64,000 bases of DNA from the NCBI RefSeq assembly GCF_002531725.1, contig NZ_NWSQ01000002.1:372001-436000 (forward strand). The letters are read 5' to 3'. The stretch is from Rhizobium sp. L43 (lineage in GTDB: Bacteria; Pseudomonadota; Alphaproteobacteria; Rhizobiales; Rhizobiaceae). Numbering within the stretch: position 1 is the first letter of the stretch; the number at the start of each line of letters is the position of its first letter. The notes beneath the pieces were generated by a model. The model was not told the DNA's origin and made no database searches. It saw nothing but the letters and a program-made list of their open reading frames with translations. Below, in pieces: positions 35,678-44,446 of the stretch. The translations under genes and the position numbers were made by a program.

Positions 35678-36400
35678 CTATCTCGAGCGCTGGGCGGCCG
35701 ATCGGTGCGGCGCGAGCTTCTGGTTGAAACGCCGCTGCAGCGGCCGGGGAATGAACATGGCGGCAAGCGCCAGCGCCATGGCGAAGAGGGAGACCAGCCA
35801 CAGCGCAGATGCCCCGGTCAGTCGCGTCAGCACGGCGCCGGCGATGGCGCCGAGCACCATGCCGCCCCAGGGCACGATCTGGATCGTCCATTCGAGATGG
35901 CGGTCGCCGATGATCCAGCGGCCAATGCCGCGGCCGAAGCGCGACAGCGCACCTGTGACATAAGTCAGCCCGATCGGCAGGCCTTCAATATGTTCGACGG
36001 CGGCGTTTACCATGCCCATGGAGAAGACGATCATGGAGAACCGGACGAGCATCATACTCTCCACCGTCATCATCGAGGCGAGTGCCAGGACCAGGCCGAC
36101 GCAGCCGAGCACCACGAAGATACGACGTTGCGAGATATGGGCGATGACGATGCCTGCCGCATTGCCGAGCACGAAGATGATGATGGCGGAGATCAGCACC
36201 GCCGCGTGATAAAGATTGCCCTCGCTCAAGGCGAGTGCGGCCCGCGTCGTATTCCCCGTCATGAAGGAAACGAAATCGCCGGTCAGCAACAGGCCGGTCG
36301 CATCGGTCATACCGGCAAGAAACGAGATCGAGCCGACCAGGGCAACCCCGGTCACGGTTCGCCGGGTGCGGATGAGATGGCGGCGTCTTGCTCTGGTCAT
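35678..36400 (-). CDS. DUF1275 (YoaK) membrane protein
   Basis: A 240-residue inner-membrane protein with six predicted helices. The family opening is LVGSISFLAGMTDATGLLLT, then GDFVSFMTGNTTRAAL, which fits DUF1275. The function of the family is not established. The C-terminus is basic (RFNQKLAPHRSAAQRSR). It is a monocistronic gene 68 bp from the YdcF gene. Confidence 0.85.
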   Translation of the reverse strand: MTRARRRHLIRTRRTVTGVALVGSISFLAGMTDATGLLLTGDFVSFMTGNTTRAALALSEGNLYHAAVLISAIIIFVLGNAAGIVIAHISQRRIFVVLGCVGLVLALASMMTVESMMLVRFSMIVFSMGMVNAAVEHIEGLPIGLTYVTGALSRFGRGIGRWIIGDRHLEWTIQIVPWGGMVLGAIAGAVLTRLTGASALWLVSLFAMALALAAMFIPRPLQRRFNQKLAPHRSAAQRSR

Positions 36401-36635
36401 GGGCTGATGGTCCTGAAGCCGAATCGCTGGGATTGCGGCAACAAGGATAATTCCTTTCGTTGAGGAATTGGCAAAGACGATCGGAAGGGATGGGCGGACT
36501 TGAACGGCAAGGCATTTTCGGCCATAGAGATGGCGTTGCTTCAGATCGAAGCTCCGTAAGCGTTTACGTCAATCAACGCGCAACACGCCGATCGGCGCTG
36601 CGCAATTGTCTGATCGGCATCTTACGGAGATCAAA

Positions 36636-36872
36636 ATGCCCAAAGGCAAACTCCCCAAACGCTACAATACCATCGTCATGCCGCTCATCCTGTCGCTGCT
36701 GATGACATCTATCGTCTCGGCGATCAGCATCCTGAGAGCACAAGGCCTGACCGCGCCTGCCCTTGCGATGTGGCCGTCGGCATGGGCGCTCTCCTGGGCG
36801 ATCGCCTTTCCCGTCCTGTTGTTGGTGCTGCCGGTGGTGAAGCGGGTCACGGCTGTTATCGTCGAGATGTGA
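36636..36872 (+). CDS. DUF2798 small membrane protein
   Basis: A 78-residue protein with two membrane helices (IVMPLILSLLMTSIVSAISI and WPSAWALSWAIAFPVLLLVL) and a short basic N-terminus (MPKGKLPKRYN). The P-x6-R-x-T pattern near the C-terminal helix (LPVVKRVTAVIV) is typical of DUF2798. The ATG at 36636 has a CGGAG upstream. Function unknown. Confidence 0.8.
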   Translation: MPKGKLPKRYNTIVMPLILSLLMTSIVSAISILRAQGLTAPALAMWPSAWALSWAIAFPVLLLVLPVVKRVTAVIVEM

Positions 36873-36937
36873 GGAGCGCGAGGCGCCAAGCCGGCTGTGG
36901 GGGCGGCCTGCCGGAGTTGAGGTGTGGTGGTTAGAGC

Positions 36938-37237
36938 TTAGCCAAAATCAGAATCGGTCTTCCCATTGGCCGGGCGACCGGGATCCAGATTCGGCTGGAC
37001 CAATCTCTTGCTGGCAAAAGCCCTGCCGGAATGTGATTTCAGGTATTTTTCGAATTCAAGGGCTTTGCGCTTGTCGGGAAAGGCGCAATACCAGAGCAAA
37101 TTCCATGGTGCGAATTTGGCGGTGTGGGTGGATTTTCCGACATTGTGAGCCGCAAGGCGCTGTTTCAGATCCGCGGTAGACCCGGTATATTCCTGATCGG
37201 GAAAATCGATGCTGCGGAGAATATAGACATACCACAT
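36938..37237 (-). CDS. GIY-YIG nuclease-like protein
   Basis: A 99-residue single-domain protein of the UvrC/YhbQ-type GIY-YIG superfamily. The two half-motifs are WYVYILRS (replacing GIY) and EYTGSTADLKQRLAAHNVGK (YIG variant as YTG). Such small proteins often lie near tRNA genes and are of uncertain nuclease activity; the catalytic Glu region (EFEKYLKS) is present. It is next to tRNA-Ala, same strand. Confidence 0.85.
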   Translation of the reverse strand: MWYVYILRSIDFPDQEYTGSTADLKQRLAAHNVGKSTHTAKFAPWNLLWYCAFPDKRKALEFEKYLKSHSGRAFASKRLVQPNLDPGRPANGKTDSDFG

Positions 37238-37338
37238 CAGCGCTTCAGCCCGTCGTCGCCCTTCGGGCTATGCCGGGCACTGCTTCGGCCTAACGGTTTC
37301 CCGCGGCTGCGCCACGCGAAGCCCGTAAGGGCGAAGCG

Positions 37339-37414
<76 letters not shown>

Positions 37415-37564
37415 ATCAAGGTGGTCCGGTCTGGCCGGCCCTGGGATGTTCCTCAAGGCGTGTGCCCTTCGGAGTGGCGGCTTATTACTTCCGGTTTTCG
37501 GAGATAGCAAGCCTAAAAAATCCGGCCCGGAGAATTTTTTCCTCACCGGGCCGAAATGCAGTCG

Positions 37565-37948
37565 TCAGACTTCGTCTTCGTCGCCGGTCACGCCGATGAT
37601 ATCGCTCATGTCGTCGTCGTCATCGTCTTCGTCGGGTGTAAGGAAGGTATCGTCGTCGTCATCGCCTTCGATTTCGACATCGTCGTCGCCGATATCGGGG
37701 ATGTCGTCGCCAGAGGCCGCGTCATCGGCATCTTCAAGCGAAACCAGTTCGACTTCGGTGTTTTCGGTATCGACTTCCGCGACCTCGTCTTCCTCGGCAA
37801 CGTCGGCGATCGCCGAGGTTTCTTCGAAGAAGGACAGAGGGTAGGACTTGCCGGTATAAGGAGAGACGATCGGATCCCGGTTCAGATCATAAAACTTCTT
37901 GCCGGTTTCCGGATCGGTACGCTTGGTTCCAAGTTCCGCTTTCGCCAC
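37565..37948 (-). CDS. FYDLN acid-domain protein
   Basis: A 127-residue small protein with a conserved N-terminal FYDLN block (LGTKRTDPETGKKFYDLNRD, then PIVSPYTGKSYP) and a very acidic C-terminal half, rich in Asp and Glu (runs of five or more Asp). It is the TIGR02300-type family found across alphaproteobacteria, often beside aroA-cmk-rpsA. Its role is unknown; the FYDLN block resembles a zinc-ribbon-like RNA-associated module that has lost its cysteines. A GTG start before AKAELGTKR is the probable one; a TTG-initiated frame to 37999 is possible. Confidence 0.85.
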   Translation of the reverse strand: MAKAELGTKRTDPETGKKFYDLNRDPIVSPYTGKSYPLSFFEETSAIADVAEEDEVAEVDTENTEVELVSLEDADDAASGDDIPDIGDDDVEIEGDDDDDTFLTPDEDDDDDDMSDIIGVTGDEDEV

Positions 37949-38285
37949 TATAAGCCTCGTGTGAATAGCCGAATATGAGATTCGGCAGATGCCGTTCAAG
38001 CCGGCGTTCCATCGGAATTTATAAGCCGGTCCCCTTAATCGCTGTGGCTTCCCATGTCAAAGCCAAACTTTGTCATCAGAGCGCCGGGTTTTTCCGGCAG
38101 CGGCGGATGACCACCCGGCGCGGATATGCTAACGAGCCGCAGCGGCCGCAGAAGCGGGCAAACATTGCCGTCGGAAAGGACGTCCTTGCGAAGGAAATGC
38201 TAGGCCTTTACAAGGGATTACACCACGCACGGCTGCGCCTGAGGCCTGCCGCCGCCCGCAAGTCCCCTGCCGCAGGATGGATGAC
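37949..38285. other. 337-bp gap where aroA is often found
   Basis: No coding frame here looks real. In many Rhizobiales that I recall, aroA lies between the FYDLN gene and cmk; here there is no space for it. The region contains a weak inverted repeat around 38022-38035 only. Confidence 0.4.
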
Positions 38286-38933
38286 ATGACAACCAAGACC
38301 TTCACCATCGCCATCGACGGCCCGGCGGCGGCGGGCAAGGGTACGCTTTCGCGCCGGATCGCCGAGCGATATGGCTTTCATCATCTCGATACTGGCCTGA
38401 CCTATCGCGCCACCGCCAAGGCGCTGCTCGATGCCGGCCTGTCGCTCGACGACGAGGCAGTGGCGGAAAAGATCGCCCGGGAGGTTGAACTCGCCGGACT
38501 GGATCGCGATATACTTTCGCAACACGAGATCGGCGAAGCGGCCTCGAAGATCGCCGTCATGCCGGCGGTGCGCCGGGCGCTGGTGGAAGCGCAGCGGCGG
38601 TTTTCGGGCAAGGCGCCGGGAACGGTGCTCGACGGGCGCGATATCGGCACCGTCGTCTGCCCGGATGCGCCGGTCAAATTCTATGTGACGGCGTCGCCTG
38701 AGGTGCGCGCCAGACGCCGTTTCGACGAGATCCTCGGCAAGGGGGCGACGGCGGATTTCGATGCGATTTTCGAGGACGTCAAGCGGCGCGACGAACGCGA
38801 CATGGGACGAGCCGACAGCCCTTTGAAACCAGCTGATGATGCGCACTTGCTTGATACGTCGGAAATGAGTATAGAGGCCGCGTTTCAAGCTGCACAATCG
38901 ATCATCGATGCGGTCTTGAGCCGAAATGCCTAA
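38286..38933 (+). CDS. cmk: Cytidylate kinase
   Basis: A 215-residue kinase converting CMP and dCMP to diphosphates with ATP. The P-loop is [20 protein letters not shown] (about residues 11-30), followed by [18 protein letters not shown], the CMP-binding [20 protein letters not shown] (about 117-136) and RRRFDEI. It precedes rpsA as in most proteobacteria. Start: the ATG at 38286 has an AGGA upstream; an in-frame ATG at 38277 is a possible alternative with no Shine-Dalgarno. Confidence 0.95.
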   Translation: MTTKTFTIAIDGPAAAGKGTLSRRIAERYGFHHLDTGLTYRATAKALLDAGLSLDDEAVAEKIAREVELAGLDRDILSQHEIGEAASKIAVMPAVRRALVEAQRRFSGKAPGTVLDGRDIGTVVCPDAPVKFYVTASPEVRARRRFDEILGKGATADFDAIFEDVKRRDERDMGRADSPLKPADDAHLLDTSEMSIEAAFQAAQSIIDAVLSRNA

Positions 38934-39109
38934 ATTCAAGCGATTTTGCATGCTCTGAGCATGGATCGCTTCTTATACAGCAGCCTGAAATTCCGTCCAA
39001 GCGCCGGATTGCCTTCGTCAGAGAGGGCGGACTGGGTTCAGGCCCGTTCAACGCAAACCAACCGGCGCATACGTGTCCGCTTCCGTATTCAGGACACGCA
39101 GGAGATTTT

Positions 39110-40813
39110 ATGTCAGTAGCTACTCCCTCCCGCGAGGATTTCGCGGCTCTTCTCGAAGAGTCCTTTGCCAAGAACGACCTGGCCGAAGGCTATGTCACCA
39201 AGGGCATCGTGACGGGCATCGAGAAGGACGTCGCCGTTGTCGACGTCGGCCTCAAGGTTGAAGGCCGCATCGCGCTCAAGGAATTCGGCGCGCGCGCCAA
39301 GGACGGCCAGCTCAAGGTTGGCGACGAAGTCGAAGTTTACGTCGAGCGTATTGAAAACGCGCTCGGTGAAGCCGTTCTGTCGCGCGAGAAGGCTCGCCGC
39401 GAAGAAAGCTGGGTCAAGCTCGAAGCCAAGTTCGAAGCTGGCGAGCGCGTCGAAGGCGTTATCTTCAACCAGGTCAAGGGTGGCTTCACTGTTGATCTCG
39501 ACGGTGCGATCGCCTTCCTGCCGCGTTCTCAGGTCGATATCCGTCCGATCCGCGACGTCACGCCCCTCATGCACAACCCGCAGCCCTTCGAAATCCTCAA
39601 GATGGACAAGCGCCGCGGCAACATCGTGGTGTCTCGCCGTACGGTTCTGGAAGAGTCCCGTGCCGAGCAGCGTTCTGAAATCGTTCAGAACCTCGAAGAA
39701 GGCCAGGTTGTCGACGGCGTCGTCAAGAACATCACCGATTACGGTGCGTTCGTCGACCTCGGCGGCATCGACGGCCTGCTGCACGTCACCGACATGGCAT
39801 GGCGCCGTGTGAACCATCCGTCGGAAATCCTGAACATCGGCCAGCAGGTCAAGGTTCAGATCATCCGCATCAACCAGGAAACTCACCGTATCTCGCTCGG
39901 CATGAAGCAGCTCGAGAGCGATCCGTGGGATGGCATCCAGGCCAAGTATCCGGAAGGCAAGAAGATCTCCGGTACCGTCACCAACATCACCGACTACGGT
40001 GCATTCGTCGAGCTGGAGCCCGGCATCGAAGGCCTGATCCACATCTCGGAAATGTCCTGGACCAAGAAGAACGTTCACCCCGGCAAGATCCTGTCCACGA
40101 GCCAGGAAGTCGAAGTCGTCGTTCTCGAAGTCGATCCGTCCAAGCGCCGCATCTCGCTCGGCCTCAAGCAGACGCTGGAAAATCCGTGGGCAGCATTCGC
40201 CCGCAGCCATCCGGCCGGCACTGAAGTCGAAGGCGAAGTCAAGAACAAGACCGAATTCGGCCTGTTCATCGGCCTCGACGGCGATGTCGACGGCATGGTG
40301 CACCTCTCCGACCTCGACTGGAACCGTCCGGGCGAACAGGTCATCGAGGAGTTCAACAAGGGTGACGTCGTCAAGGCCGTCGTTCTCGACGTCGATGTCG
40401 AGAAGGAACGCATCTCGCTCGGCATCAAGCAGCTCGGCAAGGATGCAGTCGGCGATGCTGCTGCTTCGGGCGACCTGCGCAAGAATGCAGTCGTTTCCTG
40501 CGAAGTGATCGCGGTCAACGACGGCGGCGTCGAAGTGAAGCTCGTCAACCACGAGGACATCACCTCCTTCATCCGCCGTGCCGACCTCGCCCGCGACCGC
40601 GACGAGCAGCGTCCTGAGCGCTTCTCGGTCGGTCAGGTGTTCGACGCCCGCGTCACCAACTTCTCCAAGAAGGACCGCAAGATCATGCTGTCCATCAAGG
40701 CTCTGGAGATTGCGGAAGAGAAGGAAGCCGTTGCCCAGTTCGGTTCGTCCGACTCGGGTGCTTCGCTCGGCGACATCCTGGGCGCAGCGCTGAAGAACCG
40801 CGGCGGCGAATAA
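39110..40813 (+). CDS. rpsA: Ribosomal protein S1
   Basis: A 567-residue S1 protein that holds mRNA on the 30S subunit. It contains six S1 repeats; the middle ones are the most alike (e.g. DGVVKNITDYGAFVDLGGID, GTVTNITDYGAFVELEPGI and GEVKNKTEFGLFIGLDGDVD). The first two are more divergent and bind the ribosome. The C-terminal SKKDRKIMLSIKALEIAEEK and a Gly-rich end fit. The strongly biased codons suggest high expression. Confidence 0.96.
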   Translation: MSVATPSREDFAALLEESFAKNDLAEGYVTKGIVTGIEKDVAVVDVGLKVEGRIALKEFGARAKDGQLKVGDEVEVYVERIENALGEAVLSREKARREESWVKLEAKFEAGERVEGVIFNQVKGGFTVDLDGAIAFLPRSQVDIRPIRDVTPLMHNPQPFEILKMDKRRGNIVVSRRTVLEESRAEQRSEIVQNLEEGQVVDGVVKNITDYGAFVDLGGIDGLLHVTDMAWRRVNHPSEILNIGQQVKVQIIRINQETHRISLGMKQLESDPWDGIQAKYPEGKKISGTVTNITDYGAFVELEPGIEGLIHISEMSWTKKNVHPGKILSTSQEVEVVVLEVDPSKRRISLGLKQTLENPWAAFARSHPAGTEVEGEVKNKTEFGLFIGLDGDVDGMVHLSDLDWNRPGEQVIEEFNKGDVVKAVVLDVDVEKERISLGIKQLGKDAVGDAAASGDLRKNAVVSCEVIAVNDGGVEVKLVNHEDITSFIRRADLARDRDEQRPERFSVGQVFDARVTNFSKKDRKIMLSIKALEIAEEKEAVAQFGSSDSGASLGDILGAALKNRGGE

Positions 40814-40835
40814 GCCTCGCATCCGCCTATGAATT

Positions 40836-40868
40836 GAAGAACCCGCCGGATCGCTCCGGCGGTTTCTT
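40836..40868. terminator. Bidirectional terminator
   Basis: GAAGAACCCGCCGG, loop ATCGCT, CCGGCGGTTTCTTC. It separates rpsA from the convergent large hypothetical gene. Confidence 0.75.
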
Positions 40869-40890
40869 CATTTTCAGGCGATCTACAGTG

Positions 40891-42444
40891 CTATTCCCAC
40901 CCGACCATCCGCTGATACAGCGCATAGACAGGATCGGCAGCCGCGCCCGGCTGATGCGGCGTCGGCTCGGCATCGATCATCCTCGGCGTCCGGCGTTCGG
41001 GTGCCGCATTGGCTGCCTCGGCACCGGGCGTCGTATCCTCGCCGCCGGACTGGGCCTGCTGCTCGTCTTCCTGGTGCTCGTCGTGGGCCGCGCCGCCATG
41101 ATGATGCTGGTGGCTCGTTTCGCCTGCCGTCTCGTTCGGCGGCGTATCCTTGGCGAACTGATAGGGCAGCTGGGTATAGGCAAGGCCGTCCGGCATGCGT
41201 GCCGCGAGCGGCACATAGGCAGCCTCGACCGTCTCTTGCATCGGCATTATTTGCGGCTCTGCGGCAATCTCCTTCGGTTGCCGGGCAGCCGGAGCTGCGA
41301 TCTCGCCGTCCATCGGCGACAGGCGGGGCGCTGCCGACTGGCGAGCATCCGGCACGACGACTTCCGCCGGCTGCCGGGTCAAGGTCTCGGTCGCGTCGCT
41401 GATGACGGCTTCATCGAGGATCGTATCGATCTCCACTGCCGCTTCGACTGCGACATCCTCCAGCACGGTTTCGATGTCCTGCTCGCGGATGATGGTGGCG
41501 ATCATCTCGGAGGCCTCTTCGGTCATCGAGGCGACAATGCCTGTCCAGTTCCTCGGAATGACAGGATCGCCCTTTTCCGACATCGCCCGCGGCTGGACGG
41601 CAGGCGGCTCCGCCGTCTCCCCGATGTCGTCGGCTGCGGCTGTCTCCGTCGACAGAGCCTGCCTCGCCTCGATCTCCTGCGGCGCGGATTTTTCCGAAAT
41701 GACCTCTCTTGCCGTTACCGAAGCGGACTGAGGCCGATTTTCAAGCTGTGGCGTGGGATCGCCAGTTTCCGCGGCTTCTGTGATGACCGCGTCCTCGGCG
41801 GTCGCAAGCTCTGCAGCCTCGACCGGCGGATCGGCCGGCACGGGTGGTGCCTTTTCTGCCGATGGGCGCATGACGGCAGGCAGGCTGTCCTCATGCAGCT
41901 GAATCTCGGGGCGGGCTTCGGCGCGCATCGGCGAAGCGTCGTTCTGGCCATAGGAGCGCACGACGGCGCGGGCGGCGAGATCGCGATCCTTGTAGCGGAC
42001 GATTTCCAGATAGGCGACGATCCGGGCGGCTTGCGGGCCTGTCGGGTTCTTCAGGGCTTCGGCGATTATCCTGAGCGGCAGGCTATGGCCTTCTCCGGTG
42101 AGCTGGCGCTCGACCTCGTCGATCCTGGCGGCCGGCAGCCCGCGGATGGCGTCGGCGAGCCGGGACGCAAAAGCAAGATTGGTCTCGTCCTCGCCGCGAT
42201 CCAGCGAGATCGAGCGGCCTGCCGCGTCGATGACATCGAACAGGGCCTCGACCATGCGCTCGCGTGCAGCCAGGAGCAGAATATTGAGCTTGCCGGCAAT
42301 GGCGGAGTTCAGATCGGTGGCTTCGACGGCGTTGACGGGCGCAGGCGCGATCACCGAACGGCCGAGACCGCCGGCAACGATCGCCGCGGTCTGGCCTTGG
42401 GACGAAAAGCTTGCATTGGACGCTGCACGAACAGGATTCAACAT
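40891..42444 (-). CDS. Large uncharacterised protein, 517 aa
   Basis: I do not recognise this protein. Residues 1-150 look structured: a small basic start, then helices (LNSAIAGKLNILLLAARERM, LADAIRGLPAARIDEVERQL, LRIIAEALKNPTGPQAARIV). Residues about 175-430 are Ala/Pro/Glu-rich and disordered. The last part is His- and Glu-rich (ETSHQHHHGGAAHDEHQED) followed by a Pro-Arg-rich segment and a conserved-looking YALYQRMVG end. No signal peptide or membrane helix is seen. The start at 42444 has AAAGGAG 7 bp upstream. The N-terminal helical block might bind a partner; this is speculation. Confidence 0.75.
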   Translation of the reverse strand: MLNPVRAASNASFSSQGQTAAIVAGGLGRSVIAPAPVNAVEATDLNSAIAGKLNILLLAARERMVEALFDVIDAAGRSISLDRGEDETNLAFASRLADAIRGLPAARIDEVERQLTGEGHSLPLRIIAEALKNPTGPQAARIVAYLEIVRYKDRDLAARAVVRSYGQNDASPMRAEARPEIQLHEDSLPAVMRPSAEKAPPVPADPPVEAAELATAEDAVITEAAETGDPTPQLENRPQSASVTAREVISEKSAPQEIEARQALSTETAAADDIGETAEPPAVQPRAMSEKGDPVIPRNWTGIVASMTEEASEMIATIIREQDIETVLEDVAVEAAVEIDTILDEAVISDATETLTRQPAEVVVPDARQSAAPRLSPMDGEIAAPAARQPKEIAAEPQIMPMQETVEAAYVPLAARMPDGLAYTQLPYQFAKDTPPNETAGETSHQHHHGGAAHDEHQEDEQQAQSGGEDTTPGAEAANAAPERRTPRMIDAEPTPHQPGAAADPVYALYQRMVGWE

Positions 42445-42660
42445 GGCATGCTCCTTTCGCAAAGGACTGTGAAAGCAGGCTCCACAAAAGGACCGCGCTC
42501 ATCCGGCCCCTTGCATTCCAGCAGATCCTCCTGTCCGCATGACGCAATTCCCGCGTCATCGAATGCATAAAAATTAACGGGAATTTTAGAAAAGATGCGT
42601 TAATGAATCGCTAACGCCCACGGGCAACCCTGCCCCCGCTGCTCTCAGCAGGCAATTTAA

Positions 42661-43287
42661 TCAGCTATGGGCGAAAATATCGGCCTCTTCCCAGCCGAGC
42701 AGGTCGAGCTTGGCGCGGGTCGGCAGGAATGCGAAACAGGCCGTCGCATGGTCGAACCGGCCGTCGCGGATCAGGCGCGCCGTCAGCTTGTCGCGCAAGG
42801 CATGGAGGTAAAGCACATCGGAGGCGGCATATTCGAGCTGGGCCGGAGACAGCGTCTCGGCGGCCCAGTCTGAGGACTGCTGCGCCTTGGAGATATCGAC
42901 GTCGAGCATCTCCTTGAGATTGTCCTTGAGACCGTGGCGATCGGTATAGGTCCGGCAAAGGCGCGAGGCGATCTTGGTGCAGAAGACCGGGGTGGTGGTG
43001 ACGCCGAAAGTATGGAAGAGCACGGCAATATCGAAGCGGCCGTAGTGAAAGATCTTCTGATGGGTCGGATCTTCGAGCAGCGCGACCAGATTGGGGGCCT
43101 CTTTCTGGGCGGCTGCAATGCGGATGACGTCGGCGGTGCCGTCACCCGGTGAAAGCTGGACGACGCAGAGACGGTCCCGCCGCGGCACCAGCCCGAGGGT
43201 TTCGGTGTCGATGGCAATCGCGCCGGTGTAACGGGCGGCATCGGCCGCGGAAATATCGCCTTCGTGGTAACGTATGGTGGCGGCCAT
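42661..43287 (-). CDS. rnd: RNase D-like 3'-5' exonuclease
   Basis: A 208-residue DEDDy exonuclease, shorter than E. coli RNase D because the HRDC domains are absent. Exo I AIDTETLGL (Asp, Glu), Exo II FHYGRFDIAVL (Asp) and Exo III AASDVLYLHALRD (Tyr-x3-Asp arrangement) are complete. It probably trims tRNA or other structured RNAs. The ATG at 43287 follows AAGGAAAG; the frame to 43341 is rejected. Confidence 0.9.
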   Translation of the reverse strand: MAATIRYHEGDISAADAARYTGAIAIDTETLGLVPRRDRLCVVQLSPGDGTADVIRIAAAQKEAPNLVALLEDPTHQKIFHYGRFDIAVLFHTFGVTTTPVFCTKIASRLCRTYTDRHGLKDNLKEMLDVDISKAQQSSDWAAETLSPAQLEYAASDVLYLHALRDKLTARLIRDGRFDHATACFAFLPTRAKLDLLGWEEADIFAHS

Positions 43288-43362
43288 GAGACTGTCTTTC
43301 CTTCGGATATTTTCCACTCGCGCTATAGCGCAAAGGCGCAAAAAGCGAAACCGCTTTCCTCT

Positions 43363-43470
43363 CGCTAGAGCGCCGTGCGTCCTCTCGGACGCACAAAGGA
43401 CGCTCTACCTCTTTTAATCTCCGCATCGTGCTTTCCGAAAATCGATTCCGATTTTCGGGCCGATGCGGTG
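43363..43470. repeat. Rhizobium-type intergenic repeat, copy 2
   Basis: CTAGAGCGCC, GTGCGTCC-TCTC-GGACGCAC, a GGACGCTCTA arm that pairs with the first, and then a second hairpin CCGCATCG, CCGAAAATCG-ATTC-CGATTTTCGG, CGATGCGG. It shares the AATCGATTCCGATTTT core and gene order of parts with the element at 3664-3774. It abuts the 3' end of the regulator gene. Confidence 0.65.
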
Positions 43471-43472
43471 GC

Positions 43473-44282
43473 TCAGAAGGTCGGTGGCGTGTTGATCCAG
43501 AGAAGCACGGTTTCGCCGTCGTGGCGGTTGCGCCAGGAATGATAGCGGCGGCTTTCGAAATACAGTGAATCGCCCGGGCCGAGATCGAAGAACTGATCGC
43601 TGTCGAGCACCAGTTCGAGCCGGCCGGAGAGAACATGCATGAATTCCTCGCCCTCGTGGCGATAGGCGCCCTCGCTGGCGGCGCCCGGCGCCAGCACGAA
43701 ACGATGGCAATCCATCATCCTGCGGCCTTCGGCGAGAAGCTGCACCGTGACACCCGGCGTCGTTTCCGGCCAGGTGCGCCATTCGCCGGTGCGGATCATT
43801 GCCGGCACCTCGCCGCTTTCCTCGCCGGAGAGGCGGGAGACGGTGGTGCCGTAATATTCGGCAAGGTCGTGCAGCGTCTTGAAGCTGACGCCCTGCGAGG
43901 TACGCTCCAGCGTCGAGAGCGTCGAAGCGGTGATGCCGATATCGCCGGCCACCTGATCAAGCGTCTTGCCGCTCGCATGGCGCAGGCTGCGCAGCTTGCG
44001 GCCGAGGCCGGTGCCCTGGCCTGCCTCGGCGCCATCGGCCGAAGGCTCCTCGCTCTCCAACGCCTCGCGGATAGCCGCGGGATTGAGACCGCGCTCGACC
44101 CGATACCAGGAGATGCGCTTCAACCGCGCCACATCATCGGCGCTGTATTGCCGATGACCGGTTTGCGAACGGCCGGGATCGAGCAGACCCTGGCTTTCCC
44201 AGAGCCGCAGCGTCGAGGCCGAAACGCCCGCCAGCCGTGCAGCCTCGGCCACCTTGTAGCGTACCGGCCCGTTCTCGTTCAT
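43473..44282 (-). CDS. MerR-XRE-cupin regulator
   Basis: A 269-residue regulator with three domains. Residues 6-75 are a MerR helix-turn-helix (YKVAEAARLAGVSASTLRLW, then RQYSADDVARLKRI). Residues 99-155 are an XRE helix-turn-helix (LRSLRHASGKTLDQVAGDIG, then TASTLSTLERTSQGVS). Residues 190-260 are a cupin (YRHEGEEFMHVLSGRLELVL, then GPGDSLYFESRRYHSWRNR). The cupin probably senses a small ligand. The gene is divergent from gabT-gabD, with an inverted repeat between them, so control of GABA breakdown is likely. Confidence 0.85.
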   Translation of the reverse strand: MNENGPVRYKVAEAARLAGVSASTLRLWESQGLLDPGRSQTGHRQYSADDVARLKRISWYRVERGLNPAAIREALESEEPSADGAEAGQGTGLGRKLRSLRHASGKTLDQVAGDIGITASTLSTLERTSQGVSFKTLHDLAEYYGTTVSRLSGEESGEVPAMIRTGEWRTWPETTPGVTVQLLAEGRRMMDCHRFVLAPGAASEGAYRHEGEEFMHVLSGRLELVLDSDQFFDLGPGDSLYFESRRYHSWRNRHDGETVLLWINTPPTF

Positions 44283-44361
44283 CCCATATCCCCGATTCCA
44301 ATCGCCCGCGAGCATTCATCAAAATGCGTGATGTTTGAAGCAAAAATGCCGCTTGTTTTCT

Positions 44362-44400
44362 TGCAGGAAAAATGTAGGAGTTTTCTACATGTCTTGCAGA
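44362..44400 (+). promoter_or_regulatory. Candidate regulator site before gabT
   Basis: ATGTAGGAGTTTTCTACAT at 44372-44390 is a 19-bp inverted repeat with 6-bp arms, flanked on each side by CTTGCAG (44360-44366 and 44393-44399). It lies in the divergent spacer between the MerR-XRE-cupin gene and gabT, about 57 bp before the gabT start. Confidence 0.6.
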
Positions 44401-44446
44401 ACTTATGCAAGATAGTTCTCAAGCTTTTCAAAACAGGAGCGCATCG

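Noticed and set aside
36556..36569. CGTAAGCGTTTACG as an operator before the DUF2798 gene
   Set aside because: Only a short imperfect palindrome with no second copy and no adjacent regulator gene.
37600..37720. Apparent tandem GTC/CGT repeats
   Set aside because: They are simply the Asp/Glu codons of the acidic tail of the FYDLN protein.
42580..42625. CtrA-like TTAA-N7-TTAA box before the 517-residue gene
   Set aside because: The spacing and second half do not match the consensus well enough.
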